12,214 nucleotides of DNA, from the NCBI GenBank assembly GCA_964460305.1, contig CAYWRA010000082.1, positions 1-12,214 of the forward strand, given 5' to 3'. Positions 1-5,678 of the stretch are shown one piece after another. This DNA is from JAPLCX01 sp964460305 (GTDB taxonomy: Bacteria > Auribacterota > Tritonobacteria > UBA1439). The translations under genes were made by a program, and so were the position numbers. The notes beneath the pieces were generated by a model. The model ran no database searches. It saw only the letters and a program-made list of their open reading frames with translations, and was not told the origin of the DNA. Numbering within the stretch: the first letter of the stretch is position 1; each line of letters starts with the position of its first letter.

Positions 1-1187
1 ATGATGCCGGTATCTTTAGCGAAATCCTGGATGATTTTCAGGTTCTTGCCGTAGTTCAGGTCGTTCACGACATAGGCGTACTGCCGGCGGGAAACGTCCG
101 TAGCGCAAATGCCGCTTCTGGCGACAAACCCCTCCCTCTCCAACCCCCAGCCGACGTGGTCCACGAGCTCTTCATCCGTCATCTCGTACGTGCCGTCTCC
201 CTCGTTCACGGTAATCTCCGCGACCGCCTCGGTCCTTCCGGGCGGCACGCAGCTTTGCCCAAAGTAATCGTAAAAGCAGACCCGATGGAATTTGAGTTCT
301 CTCTGTGGGAAATAAACCGCAAACTTGTCGGCAGGCTTCTCGGCCTTTGCCGCAACCATCACGCAGATGAGGGAATTGTAACGGAGGCCGCGCGCCGCCT
401 CCCGCACCTTTGCCGGAACGCCGTCGAGCGCATCGAAAAGGTCAAATATCGGCATGGTGGACACCACCCGCTCATACTCGCGCTCGCCTCTCCCGTCGGA
501 GACGATCCATACCGCGCCTTTCTTCCTGATCTTCCTCACCGTGAAGCCGGTCTCTACCTTTTCAACCCCGCTCCTGATCGCATGAATAAGCGCCTCGATG
601 CCGCCGCGTTTCGGGTAATAGAAATAGAGCTGGTGCGTGTAGCCCTCGGTCGCTATCCCGATTGCCGACTTCAGGACGTCCTCAAGCGGCGGCTCGGGAA
701 TGCGCCCACCTACCCACTCCAATCCCATCCTCTCCGTTTCTATGTTCCAGATCTTTTCGTTGTAGGGGATGAGATACCTCTCGGCGATGCCTTTCCCGAA
801 GCGATAGTAACACCAGTCCTTGAAATTCTTCGGCTCGGGATAATCGCGGGTAAGGAAAGAATGGAGGCACTCGAATATGTCTTCTTTGGGAAGGGCCGCA
901 AGATCGTTCTCAAACGGGTATTTGATGAAGCGGCCCTTGAACCAGATTTGGTTGTTCCGGCGATAGCGCGCCGCATTGTCGCCGAGGACCTTCACCATGA
1001 AATCGAGGACGTCTTTGTCTCGCGAAAAAATGATGTGGCCGCCGTAGTCGTAGGAATAACCATCCTTAGTGACGGTGCGGCAGAGGCCTCCGCACACCGC
1101 ATCCTTCTCAAGGACCTCGCAGCCCTCGCCGTAATGGTAGGCGAGCGTGAGACCCGTGAGCCCTCCGCCAAGAATTCCTAGTTTCAT
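1..1187 (-). CDS. FAD-dependent oxidoreductase, UDP-galactopyranose mutase / protoporphyrinogen oxidase-like (3' end outside window)
   Basis: The frame is open from ATG 1187 to the left edge, about 395 codons, so the C-terminus is missing. The N-terminus is a dinucleotide-binding fold: MKLGILGGGLTGLTLAY, then an acidic residue in EVLEKD, then GGLCRT and YDYGGHIIF, which resemble the GGLxRT and GGH motifs of amine-oxidase-fold flavoproteins (COG1232). Near the edge, YAYVVNDLNYGKNL matches the 'YAYPVYDL' region that precedes the last FAD-binding stretch, so roughly 30-60 residues are probably lost. Relatives in polysaccharide loci include UDP-galactopyranose mutases and uncharacterised sugar oxidoreductases, and I cannot choose between them. 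It is the last visible gene of the minus-strand locus, 110 bp after the GT2. No Shine-Dalgarno sequence is visible; a heptad repeat array begins 8 bp upstream of the ATG. Confidence 0.85.
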   Translation of the reverse strand, partial: MKLGILGGGLTGLTLAYHYGEGCEVLEKDAVCGGLCRTVTKDGYSYDYGGHIIFSRDKDVLDFMVKVLGDNAARYRRNNQIWFKGRFIKYPFENDLAALPKEDIFECLHSFLTRDYPEPKNFKDWCYYRFGKGIAERYLIPYNEKIWNIETERMGLEWVGGRIPEPPLEDVLKSAIGIATEGYTHQLYFYYPKRGGIEALIHAIRSGVEKVETGFTVRKIRKKGAVWIVSDGRGEREYERVVSTMPIFDLFDALDGVPAKVREAARGLRYNSLICVMVAAKAEKPADKFAVYFPQRELKFHRVCFYDYFGQSCVPPGRTEAVAEITVNEGDGTYEMTDEELVDHVGWGLEREGFVARSGICATDVSRRQYAYVVNDLNYGKNLKIIQDFAKDTGI

Positions 1188-1195
1188 ATTATTGG

Positions 1196-1226
1196 AAATC
1201 CCAAACCCCAAACCCCAAATCCCAAA
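1196..1226. repeat. AAATCCC/AAACCCC heptad array 1
   Basis: Plus strand reads four head-to-tail 7-mers, AAATCCC, AAACCCC, AAACCCC, AAATCCC, followed by AAA. It lies 8 bp upstream of the minus-strand oxidoreductase start, so the transcript would carry the G-rich GGGATTT sense in place of a normal ribosome-binding region. Same family as the arrays at 4433-4486, 4681-4712 and 11626-11690. Confidence 0.9.
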
Positions 1227-1235
1227 GAAATTAGT

Positions 1236-1296
1236 GCCTGTTTTCTCGATAGCTTGATAGCTCGATTACTTTTTAGCTGTAGCTTACAGCTTTAAA
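1236..1296. repeat. AGCT-rich repeat segment with a perfect 7-bp stem-loop
   Basis: The segment repeats AGCT and GATAGCT motifs. At 1275-1291 it contains a perfect inverted repeat, AGCTGTA-GCT-TACAGCT (7-bp stem, 3-nt loop), 7 bp past the GT2 stop codon. On the minus (GT2) strand the hairpin is followed by an A-run rather than a U-run, so it is not a canonical intrinsic terminator. A similar AGCT-rich stretch lies beside heptad array 4 at 11695-11748. Confidence 0.6.
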
Positions 1297-1297
1297 A

Positions 1298-1981
1298 TCA
1301 CAGCGGCCACTTTGCCAATCTCATCCCAAAGCGGTAACCAACGATGAAATGCATGTATGCCTTCCCCGAGCGCCAGCGATTGAGCGTCACCTCGCCGATG
1401 CGCTCCCGGTACGGTATATCCAGCTCCCGCCACCGGTAACCATGCTGCACCGTTTTCACAATTAGCTCACAGGGGAAGGAATAGTTGGTCTCCCAGGATA
1501 TGCCGTGGACGACTTCCCTCTTGAAGGCATGCATACCGGTGGTCACGTCATGGGTGGAAATCCTATAGAGCAATCTCACCAGTGAGGCAAATGACCGGTT
1601 TGCCGCCTTGTTTGCAAAAGGCATCGCGCGGTTCCCCCGGTGGATCCTGTTACCACTCACCACGTCGTAGCCATCGCGCTCGATAAGCTCCATGAAACGG
1701 GGGATGTACCCCATGGGATACGTGTCGTCACAGTCAGTGGTGATGACGACGTCGCCTTTCGCGGCGAGCATCGCCGCCCTAAGCGCGAGTCCGTGCCCCC
1801 GCGGCTCCTGTCGGATGACGCGCGCGCCGAGAGATTGGGCAATCTCAGGGGTCCGATCCTTGCTCGAATCCACCACCACGATTTCGGGATTCCATGGAGC
1901 GCCATGCTTCAAGGCGTCGCCGATCACCTTCCCGACCGCACCCTCCTCGTTCATTGTGGGCATTACCACTGAGATATTCAT
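1298..1981 (-). CDS. Glycosyltransferase family 2 (DPM1-like / polyprenyl-phosphate type)
   Basis: The 227-residue product is a single GT-A domain. It starts MNISVVMPTMNEE (nucleotide-binding beta strand), followed by EIVVVDSSKDRT (residues 33-44) and the metal-binding ITTDCDDTYP at 80-89, the DxDDTYP form typical of dolichyl/polyprenyl-phosphate sugar transferases. GMHAFKRE and the downstream RWRSGKAYMHF resemble the acceptor side of these enzymes. I see no convincing C-terminal membrane segments, so it probably acts at the cytoplasmic face of the membrane. The start is supported by AAGGA at 1989-1993, 7 nt upstream. It follows the GmhA-like gene by 65 bp in the same direction, so it likely adds a sugar to the locus glycan or its lipid carrier. 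Donor and acceptor cannot be read from the sequence. Confidence 0.9.
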   Translation of the reverse strand: MNISVVMPTMNEEGAVGKVIGDALKHGAPWNPEIVVVDSSKDRTPEIAQSLGARVIRQEPRGHGLALRAAMLAAKGDVVITTDCDDTYPMGYIPRFMELIERDGYDVVSGNRIHRGNRAMPFANKAANRSFASLVRLLYRISTHDVTTGMHAFKREVVHGISWETNYSFPCELIVKTVQHGYRWRELDIPYRERIGEVTLNRWRSGKAYMHFIVGYRFGMRLAKWPL

Positions 1982-2011
1982 AGCCCGATCCTTTCACCAA
2001 CCACAGCAGGA

Positions 2012-2043
2012 ATGACAAATACCAAAGCGCCTCCGTGGTGAAA
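2012..2043. repeat. Short intergenic repeat (CAAATACCAAA / CCGTGGTG family)
   Basis: The GT2-isomerase spacer holds ATGACAAATACCAAA, whose CAAATACCAAA core recurs at the right edge (12190-12214 region), and CCGTGGTG, whose complement CACCACGG recurs near 9423. The matches are short (8-11 bp) and interpreted only as members of dispersed intergenic repeat families. Confidence 0.35.
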
Positions 2044-2046
2044 CAG

Positions 2047-2667
2047 TCACTTTCCCGATTCCTTCACCAGTTTCATCTTCAGATACGTCGTGAGCAGGTG
2101 ATCCAGTATCATGTGCACGTCCTCGACTGGGCCGTACTCGCCCTTCGGCGTATCCACATGGACATACGCCTGAGAAATCTCCCTGAGCCTCCCGCCCGAG
2201 AAACCGGTGAGCCCAACGGTGACCGCCCCGCGCGCGTTAGCATACTCGATAGCCTTCACGACGTTCGGCGAGTTGCCGCTCGCGGAGATTCCGACCACCA
2301 CGTCCCCTGTGTTAAGGATATTCTGGAGTTGGGCGATGAATACGTTCTCGTAACCGTCATCGTTAGCAAGGGCGGTGATGAGCGATACATTATCGACCAG
2401 GCTCATCGCCTTAAACGGGGCCTTGCCCTTTACGCACGCCCCTTTCCCGAGATCGTTCGCGAAATGGGACGAGGTTGCGGCGCTCCCGCCGTTGCCGATG
2501 AAGAAGATCTGCTTACCCTCTTCGCGCGCCTTCTCAAAAATTTCCGCTACCGTCTGGATGGCGCGGCAATCAAGACCCTTGAAAACCTCCGAAAGATAGG
2601 AAAGATACTTCTTCGCGTACTCGGCGCAAGATTCCGATTCTCCAAATATTCTTTCTACGTTATTCAT
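2047..2667 (-). CDS. gmhA: SIS-domain phosphosugar isomerase, GmhA-like (sedoheptulose 7-phosphate isomerase)
   Basis: The 206-residue length suits the GmhA family, which converts sedoheptulose 7-phosphate to D-glycero-D-manno-heptose 7-phosphate in the cytosol. The phosphate-binding SIS signature FIGNGGSAATSSHFANDL lies at residues 56-73, a second SIS stretch is VVVGISASGNSPNVV, and the C-terminal active-site helix is PVEDVHMILDHLL (from 180). Compared with the E. coli enzyme as I remember it, His68 and His190 are kept, but the HFAEEL glutamate is Asp72 and the C-terminal glutamine is Glu182, as in many isomerases of nucleotide-heptose clusters. A strong ribosome site, GAGGAG (2675-2680), is 7 nt upstream of the ATG. 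It lies 81 bp after the HddA-like kinase, the next enzyme of the same pathway, which supports the heptose assignment. Another ketose-phosphate substrate remains possible. Confidence 0.85.
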   Translation of the reverse strand: MNNVERIFGESESCAEYAKKYLSYLSEVFKGLDCRAIQTVAEIFEKAREEGKQIFFIGNGGSAATSSHFANDLGKGACVKGKAPFKAMSLVDNVSLITALANDDGYENVFIAQLQNILNTGDVVVGISASGNSPNVVKAIEYANARGAVTVGLTGFSGGRLREISQAYVHVDTPKGEYGPVEDVHMILDHLLTTYLKMKLVKESGK

Positions 2668-2718
2668 CTCTTTACTCCTCTACCAGCGCATGGACAATCC
2701 AAGGCCACTTGCGTTTTA

Positions 2719-2734
2719 ACACTTTCAACTTTCG
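2719..2734 (+). repeat. 16-bp repeat ACACTTTCAACTTTCG, copy 1
   Basis: Lies in the kinase-isomerase spacer (2668-2748). The exact reverse complement occurs at 6957-6972, next to the Wzt-like gene. The pair looks like an intergenic repeat family member rather than a coding remnant. Confidence 0.6.
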
Positions 2735-2748
2735 ACCTTGAACTGCTT

Positions 2749-3732
2749 TCATCCTCCCACATAAATAATCTTCGACCCCTGCGGTTCGAAGTTGACGTCC
2801 ACCTCCATGAGATCGCCCAATGCCTTGCGCACGCGGTCCTGATTTTGTTTCTCGACATAGAACAAGAGGAACCCGCCCCCTCCCGCTCCCAGGAGCTTGC
2901 CTCCCAACGCTCCCGCATCGCAGGCCTTCTCGTAATACCGATCGATTCCCGTGTTGCTGATACCGCCCACAAGCTCGCGCTTGAGCATCCAGTTTTCATG
3001 CAGGATGCGCCCGAACCGGTCGAGGTCCTTACCTGACGTGAGGACCTCGTTCAGATCCTTCGTGAGATCGCGCATTTTCGTCAGGACCCCGATCTTGTCC
3101 GCGGTCGCCTTCTTCTGCTTTGATAAGATCGACGCAGCCGGCCTCGACCAACCGGTGAAAAACATCATCAGGTTCGCGAAGAGGGCCTCGCGCGTGTCCG
3201 GGGAGCAGATGATCGGGTCCACATACACCGTTTCGTCGGGGTTAAACCGGATATGCTTCAGGCCGCCATACGCGGCGATGTACTGGTCCTGCTTGCCGAT
3301 CGGTTCTTTCAGGATTTCAATCTCTATCTTACAGGCCTCCTGGGCAAGCTGCTCGGCGGAGGCGTGCTCTCCCTTGAAGGCGTGCAGGGCGTTCAGCAGG
3401 CCGACCGTGAAGCTACTGGAAGAACCGAGGCCGGTCTGGGAGGGGATGTCGGCCATGGAGTGGATCTCGATGCCGCCGTCGAGACCCATGAGCATGAGCG
3501 CCTCGCGGACGATCGGGTGGCGCACGTCTTTCACCCTCTTCACGAGTTCGGTCTTCGAATAGCTCACGCGGATCTTGTAATCAAAATAGCTGCTCACCCG
3601 GTTCACGGTGACGTACATGTACTTGTCGATTGCAGTGCTCGTCACCGCCCCGTACGTCTCGGTATAGAATTCCCTGAGGTCGGTCCCACCCCCGACAAAG
3701 CTAACGCGAAACGGCGTTCTTGAGATAATCAT
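2749..3732 (-). CDS. hddA: GHMP-family sugar kinase, D-glycero-alpha-D-manno-heptose 7-phosphate kinase-like
   Basis: The 327 residues give full family length. The N-terminus MIISRTPFRVSFVGGGTDL is the substrate-side motif of HddA and related sugar kinases. The ATP-binding GHMP motif PSQTGLGSSSSF is at residues 97-108, and the C-terminal glycine-rich loop KLLGAGGGGF is at about 279-288. The enzyme would phosphorylate heptose 7-phosphate at C1 to the 1,7-bisphosphate in the cytosol. Its start lies 32 bp inside the 3' end of hddC, with GGAGG about 12 nt upstream of the ATG, so its translation is probably coupled to the distal half of hddC. The reading frame is intact with no missing motif. Neighbouring isomerase and nucleotidyltransferase genes fit the GDP-heptose route. 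L-fucose or other sugar kinases of the same superfamily are the main alternative. Confidence 0.85.
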   Translation of the reverse strand: MIISRTPFRVSFVGGGTDLREFYTETYGAVTSTAIDKYMYVTVNRVSSYFDYKIRVSYSKTELVKRVKDVRHPIVREALMLMGLDGGIEIHSMADIPSQTGLGSSSSFTVGLLNALHAFKGEHASAEQLAQEACKIEIEILKEPIGKQDQYIAAYGGLKHIRFNPDETVYVDPIICSPDTREALFANLMMFFTGWSRPAASILSKQKKATADKIGVLTKMRDLTKDLNEVLTSGKDLDRFGRILHENWMLKRELVGGISNTGIDRYYEKACDAGALGGKLLGAGGGGFLLFYVEKQNQDRVRKALGDLMEVDVNFEPQGSKIIYVGG

Positions 3733-4426
3733 GTCGCAGCCATGCCTCCATGTCTCTGATTCTTGATTCGGTCCCTATGTCAAAGAATCTTTGTGCGGTG
3801 ACATATCCGGAAAGCTGCCGCTCGCGGATGAGCTCCGGATAGGTATCGTTTTCCAGGGATACGATTTGCCCCGCCGGGATGCGCCTCAATACATCCCTCC
3901 GGAACGCGAGCACCCCCGCCTCGACGTACATGAGCTCGGGATCGTGAATCTTTTTGTCGTAGCGCGTCACTTTGCCGTCCGGCGAAAGGGCAACGTTTCC
4001 CTGCACCGTTGTAACGCCCTCGGGATCCCTGTATACCTAGATCATCCCCTCAGTGCCAGCCTTCCTGAACGCGGATTCGAAATCAGCATAATTTATCGGG
4101 AGGAACGAGTCACCATAAATCACAAAAAAATCGTCGTGGATCTTGTCCCCCGCCAACTTGAGCGCGCCGCCGGTCCCGAGGAGCCCTTTTTCGACCGAGT
4201 AGTCCAACGCCATGCCGAGAGAACCGCCGCCGCCGAAATAATCCCTGATCTGCTCTCCCAGGTAGCCGATGAGAAGGAGCGCCTCCCTAATCCCCTGGCG
4301 TTTGAGATAATCGAGCTGGTAGTAAAGATACGGTTTATCCAGCACCGGGACCATGGGCTTGGGGACTGTTAGCGTTCGGGGACGTAATCTCGTGCCGAGG
4401 CCGCCGGCAAGAATGACCACTTGCAT
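3701..4426 (-). pseudogene. hddC: HddC-type sugar-1-phosphate nucleotidyltransferase interrupted by one in-frame TAG
   Basis: From ATG 4426 the frame reads MQVVILAGGLGTRLRP (nucleotide-binding loop), VPKPMVPVLDKP and VIYGDSF at residues 102-108 (metal-binding Asp). Codon 130 (4037-4039) is TAG, flanked by EGMI and VYRDPEG, after which the same frame continues through GNVALSPDGKVTRYDKK and FFDIGTESRI to a second TAG at 3701. With one residue at the stop, the protein would be 241 residues, the normal size for this family, and no bases are gained or lost. The family transfers a nucleotidyl group to heptose 1-phosphate (GDP-heptose in HddC). As written, the enzyme is cut in half, so it is a recent nonsense allele, a sequence error, or a read-through or restart case. 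GTG 4006 has GAGGG 10 nt upstream and could restart the distal half. The start is set by the conserved MQVVILAGG; no clear ribosome site precedes it, only a heptad array from 4433. Confidence 0.85.
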
Positions 4427-4432
4427 GTTAGT

Positions 4433-4486
4433 AAATCCCAAATCCCCCGCCTGACAACCGGCGGGCAGGCAAATCCCAAATCCCAA
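4433..4486. repeat. Heptad array 2 split by a GC-rich hairpin
   Basis: Two AAATCCC units (4433-4446) are followed by a 24-bp insert and two more AAATCCC units (4471-4484) plus AA. The insert contains CCCGCC (4446-4451) and GGCGGG (4460-4465), a 6-bp stem with an 8-nt loop, then CAGGC. A related stem, CCCGCC-ATA-GGCGGG-CAGG, stands alone at 8437-8455. The array begins 6 bp upstream of the hddC ATG, so its transcribed G-rich form makes up the hddC leader. Confidence 0.85.
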
Positions 4487-4574
4487 TAGTGTACAGAGCA
4501 GCAAATAAGCACAAGGAATCGGGGGTAAATTTTACGTCTTTATTTACACATTTATATAGCATAGCTCCCACGCT

Positions 4575-4603
4575 TTTATACTGCCTTCCATCTTCCTTCT
4601 TAA
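4575..4603 (-). promoter_or_regulatory. Possible sigma70-type promoter upstream of hddC
   Basis: On the minus strand, TTAAGA (4598-4603) and TATAAA (4575-4580) are separated by 17 bp, within an AT-rich spacer of otherwise GC-rich surroundings. It would give a leader of roughly 140 nt containing heptad array 2 and its hairpin. The match is 4/6 plus 5/6 to the consensus, so it could be chance. Confidence 0.35.
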
Positions 4604-4627
4604 AATTCAATGGACTGCATCCTATAA

Positions 4628-5659
4628 TCATCGAGATTTGAGATTTTGACTCCGCTCGGGACTCCTTCCTGAAACTCCTCTTTGGGATTTGGGATTTGGA
4701 GTTTGGGATTTTCCACGGTACTGCCCCACCAGCTCCCTCACCCCAAGCTCCACCGCGGCATCCGACGTGCGGCTCGCCTTCCAGCCCAAGCGGGCCAACT
4801 TTTTGCCGTCGAGGCGCACCTGCGGCACGTCCCCGCGCCATCCGCGCGTCCCCCCGGCATACTCGATCCTCGCACTGGAGAGGCCCATCGCCTCAATCAC
4901 CAACTCCGCGATCCTCCGCACAGTCGTCGCGCCCGCGACGGCCAGATTGAAATAATTGAGATCCCCCCCGGCATGCGTATAGCCGAACCACATCCCCGCA
5001 ATACAGTCGGATACGTGTAAGTACGGCTTCGCCTGCGAGCCATCCCCGAGGACCCTCAGGCGCGTCGGATCTTTGATCAAGCGGGTCACAAAGTCACATG
5101 CGGCGCCATGGGTGCCGTTACAGCCGATGATGTTCGCGAAACGATATATCCATGCCCTGATTCCATAGTTGTGGCAAAAGGCGCTGATGAGGGCCTCGCA
5201 CGCGAGCTTGCTCGCCCCATAAAAAGAGATGGGGAAAAGCGGCCCATAATCCTCCGGCGTGGGCATGGCCCTCGGGTTGTCTCCATATACGGCGGAGGTG
5301 GATGCAAAAACTATGTTCCCGATCCCTTTCAACCTCATCGCCTCCAACATGTTATAAGTGGCGATGGTTCCGATATTGAGATCGAGATCGGTATGTTCCG
5401 CTCCCCGGCCGATGTCGGAATTCGCGGCCAGATGAAAAACGCACTCGTGTCCCTCGATCTCCTTGAGGAGCCGCTTCTTATCGAGAAGATCGGCCTTTAC
5501 AAACCTGAACCGCGGATTCCCCTTAAAATCTTTAAGGAACTCTCTTCGCCCGAGAAGGAGATTGTCGTACGCCGTGACCACATGGCCATGCTTGAGCAGG
5601 AAACCGCAGAGATTACTCCCGATAAACCCCGCGCCGCCGGTGACGAATATCTTTGCCAT
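4628..5659 (-). CDS. NAD-dependent epimerase/dehydratase (extended SDR), repeat-extended C-terminus
   Basis: From ATG 5659 the product is 343 residues. The NAD-binding TGGAGFIG is at residues 7-14, VFHLAAN at 74-80, STSAVYGD at 120-127 with the SDR serine, and the catalytic pair Tyr147/Lys151 lies in YGASK. These are the hallmarks of UDP-glucose 4-epimerase-like and nucleotide-sugar dehydratase enzymes, which act on NDP-sugars in the cytosol; the exact substrate is not readable. The homologous fold should end near ELGVRELVGQYR. The last 28 residues, starting GKSQTPNPKSQ, are encoded by heptad array 3 and adjoining non-coding-like sequence, so the native stop appears to have been displaced. 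In-frame ATGs at 5665 and 5734 also exist; 5659 is preferred because MAKIFVTGG is the canonical start and AGGGG lies about 9 nt upstream. It starts 19 bp after the Wzt-like gene ends. Confidence 0.88.
   Translation of the reverse strand: MAKIFVTGGAGFIGSNLCGFLLKHGHVVTAYDNLLLGRREFLKDFKGNPRFRFVKADLLDKKRLLKEIEGHECVFHLAANSDIGRGAEHTDLDLNIGTIATYNMLEAMRLKGIGNIVFASTSAVYGDNPRAMPTPEDYGPLFPISFYGASKLACEALISAFCHNYGIRAWIYRFANIIGCNGTHGAACDFVTRLIKDPTRLRVLGDGSQAKPYLHVSDCIAGMWFGYTHAGGDLNYFNLAVAGATTVRRIAELVIEAMGLSSARIEYAGGTRGWRGDVPQVRLDGKKLARLGWKASRTSDAAVELGVRELVGQYRGKSQTPNPKSQRGVSGRSPERSQNLKSR
4681..4712. repeat. Heptad array 3, inside the SDR 3' end
   Basis: Plus strand reads TTT followed by GGGATTT, GGGATTT, GGAGTTT, GGGATTT and T, the inverse orientation of array 2. 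It encodes the SDR tail. Positions 4682-4698 are an exact 17-bp inverted match to 4470-4486 in array 2, so the two arrays bracket the SDR-hddC spacer and could base-pair in RNA or single-stranded DNA. Confidence 0.9.
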
Positions 5660-5678
5660 ACGCATTATCCCCTGTCTT

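Noticed and set aside
156..1181. Long plus-strand open frame of 341 codons
   Set aside because: It is antisense to the FAD oxidoreductase, whose frame has clear flavoprotein motifs; the plus product has none.
1275..1291. Intrinsic terminator after the GT2 gene
   Set aside because: The stem-loop is perfect but only 7 bp and A/T-containing, with no U-run downstream on the minus strand.
2035..3036. Plus-strand open frame of 333 codons
   Set aside because: It spans the opposite strand of gmhA and the end of hddA including their spacer, with no recognisable domain. It is a by-product of GC-rich codon use.
3701..4039. Genome-wide reassignment of TAG to an amino acid
   Set aside because: cvpA, wzm, the AAA_14 gene and hddC itself all end in TAG at expected family lengths, so TAG works as a stop here.
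4427..4504. N-terminal extension of hddC to 4504
   Set aside because: The extra 26 residues are translated repeat DNA, and MQVVILAGG is the normal family start.
4428..4841. Minus-strand open frame across heptad arrays 2 and 3
   Set aside because: It exists because the heptad unit has no stop codons in any frame; the product overlaps the SDR and has no domain.
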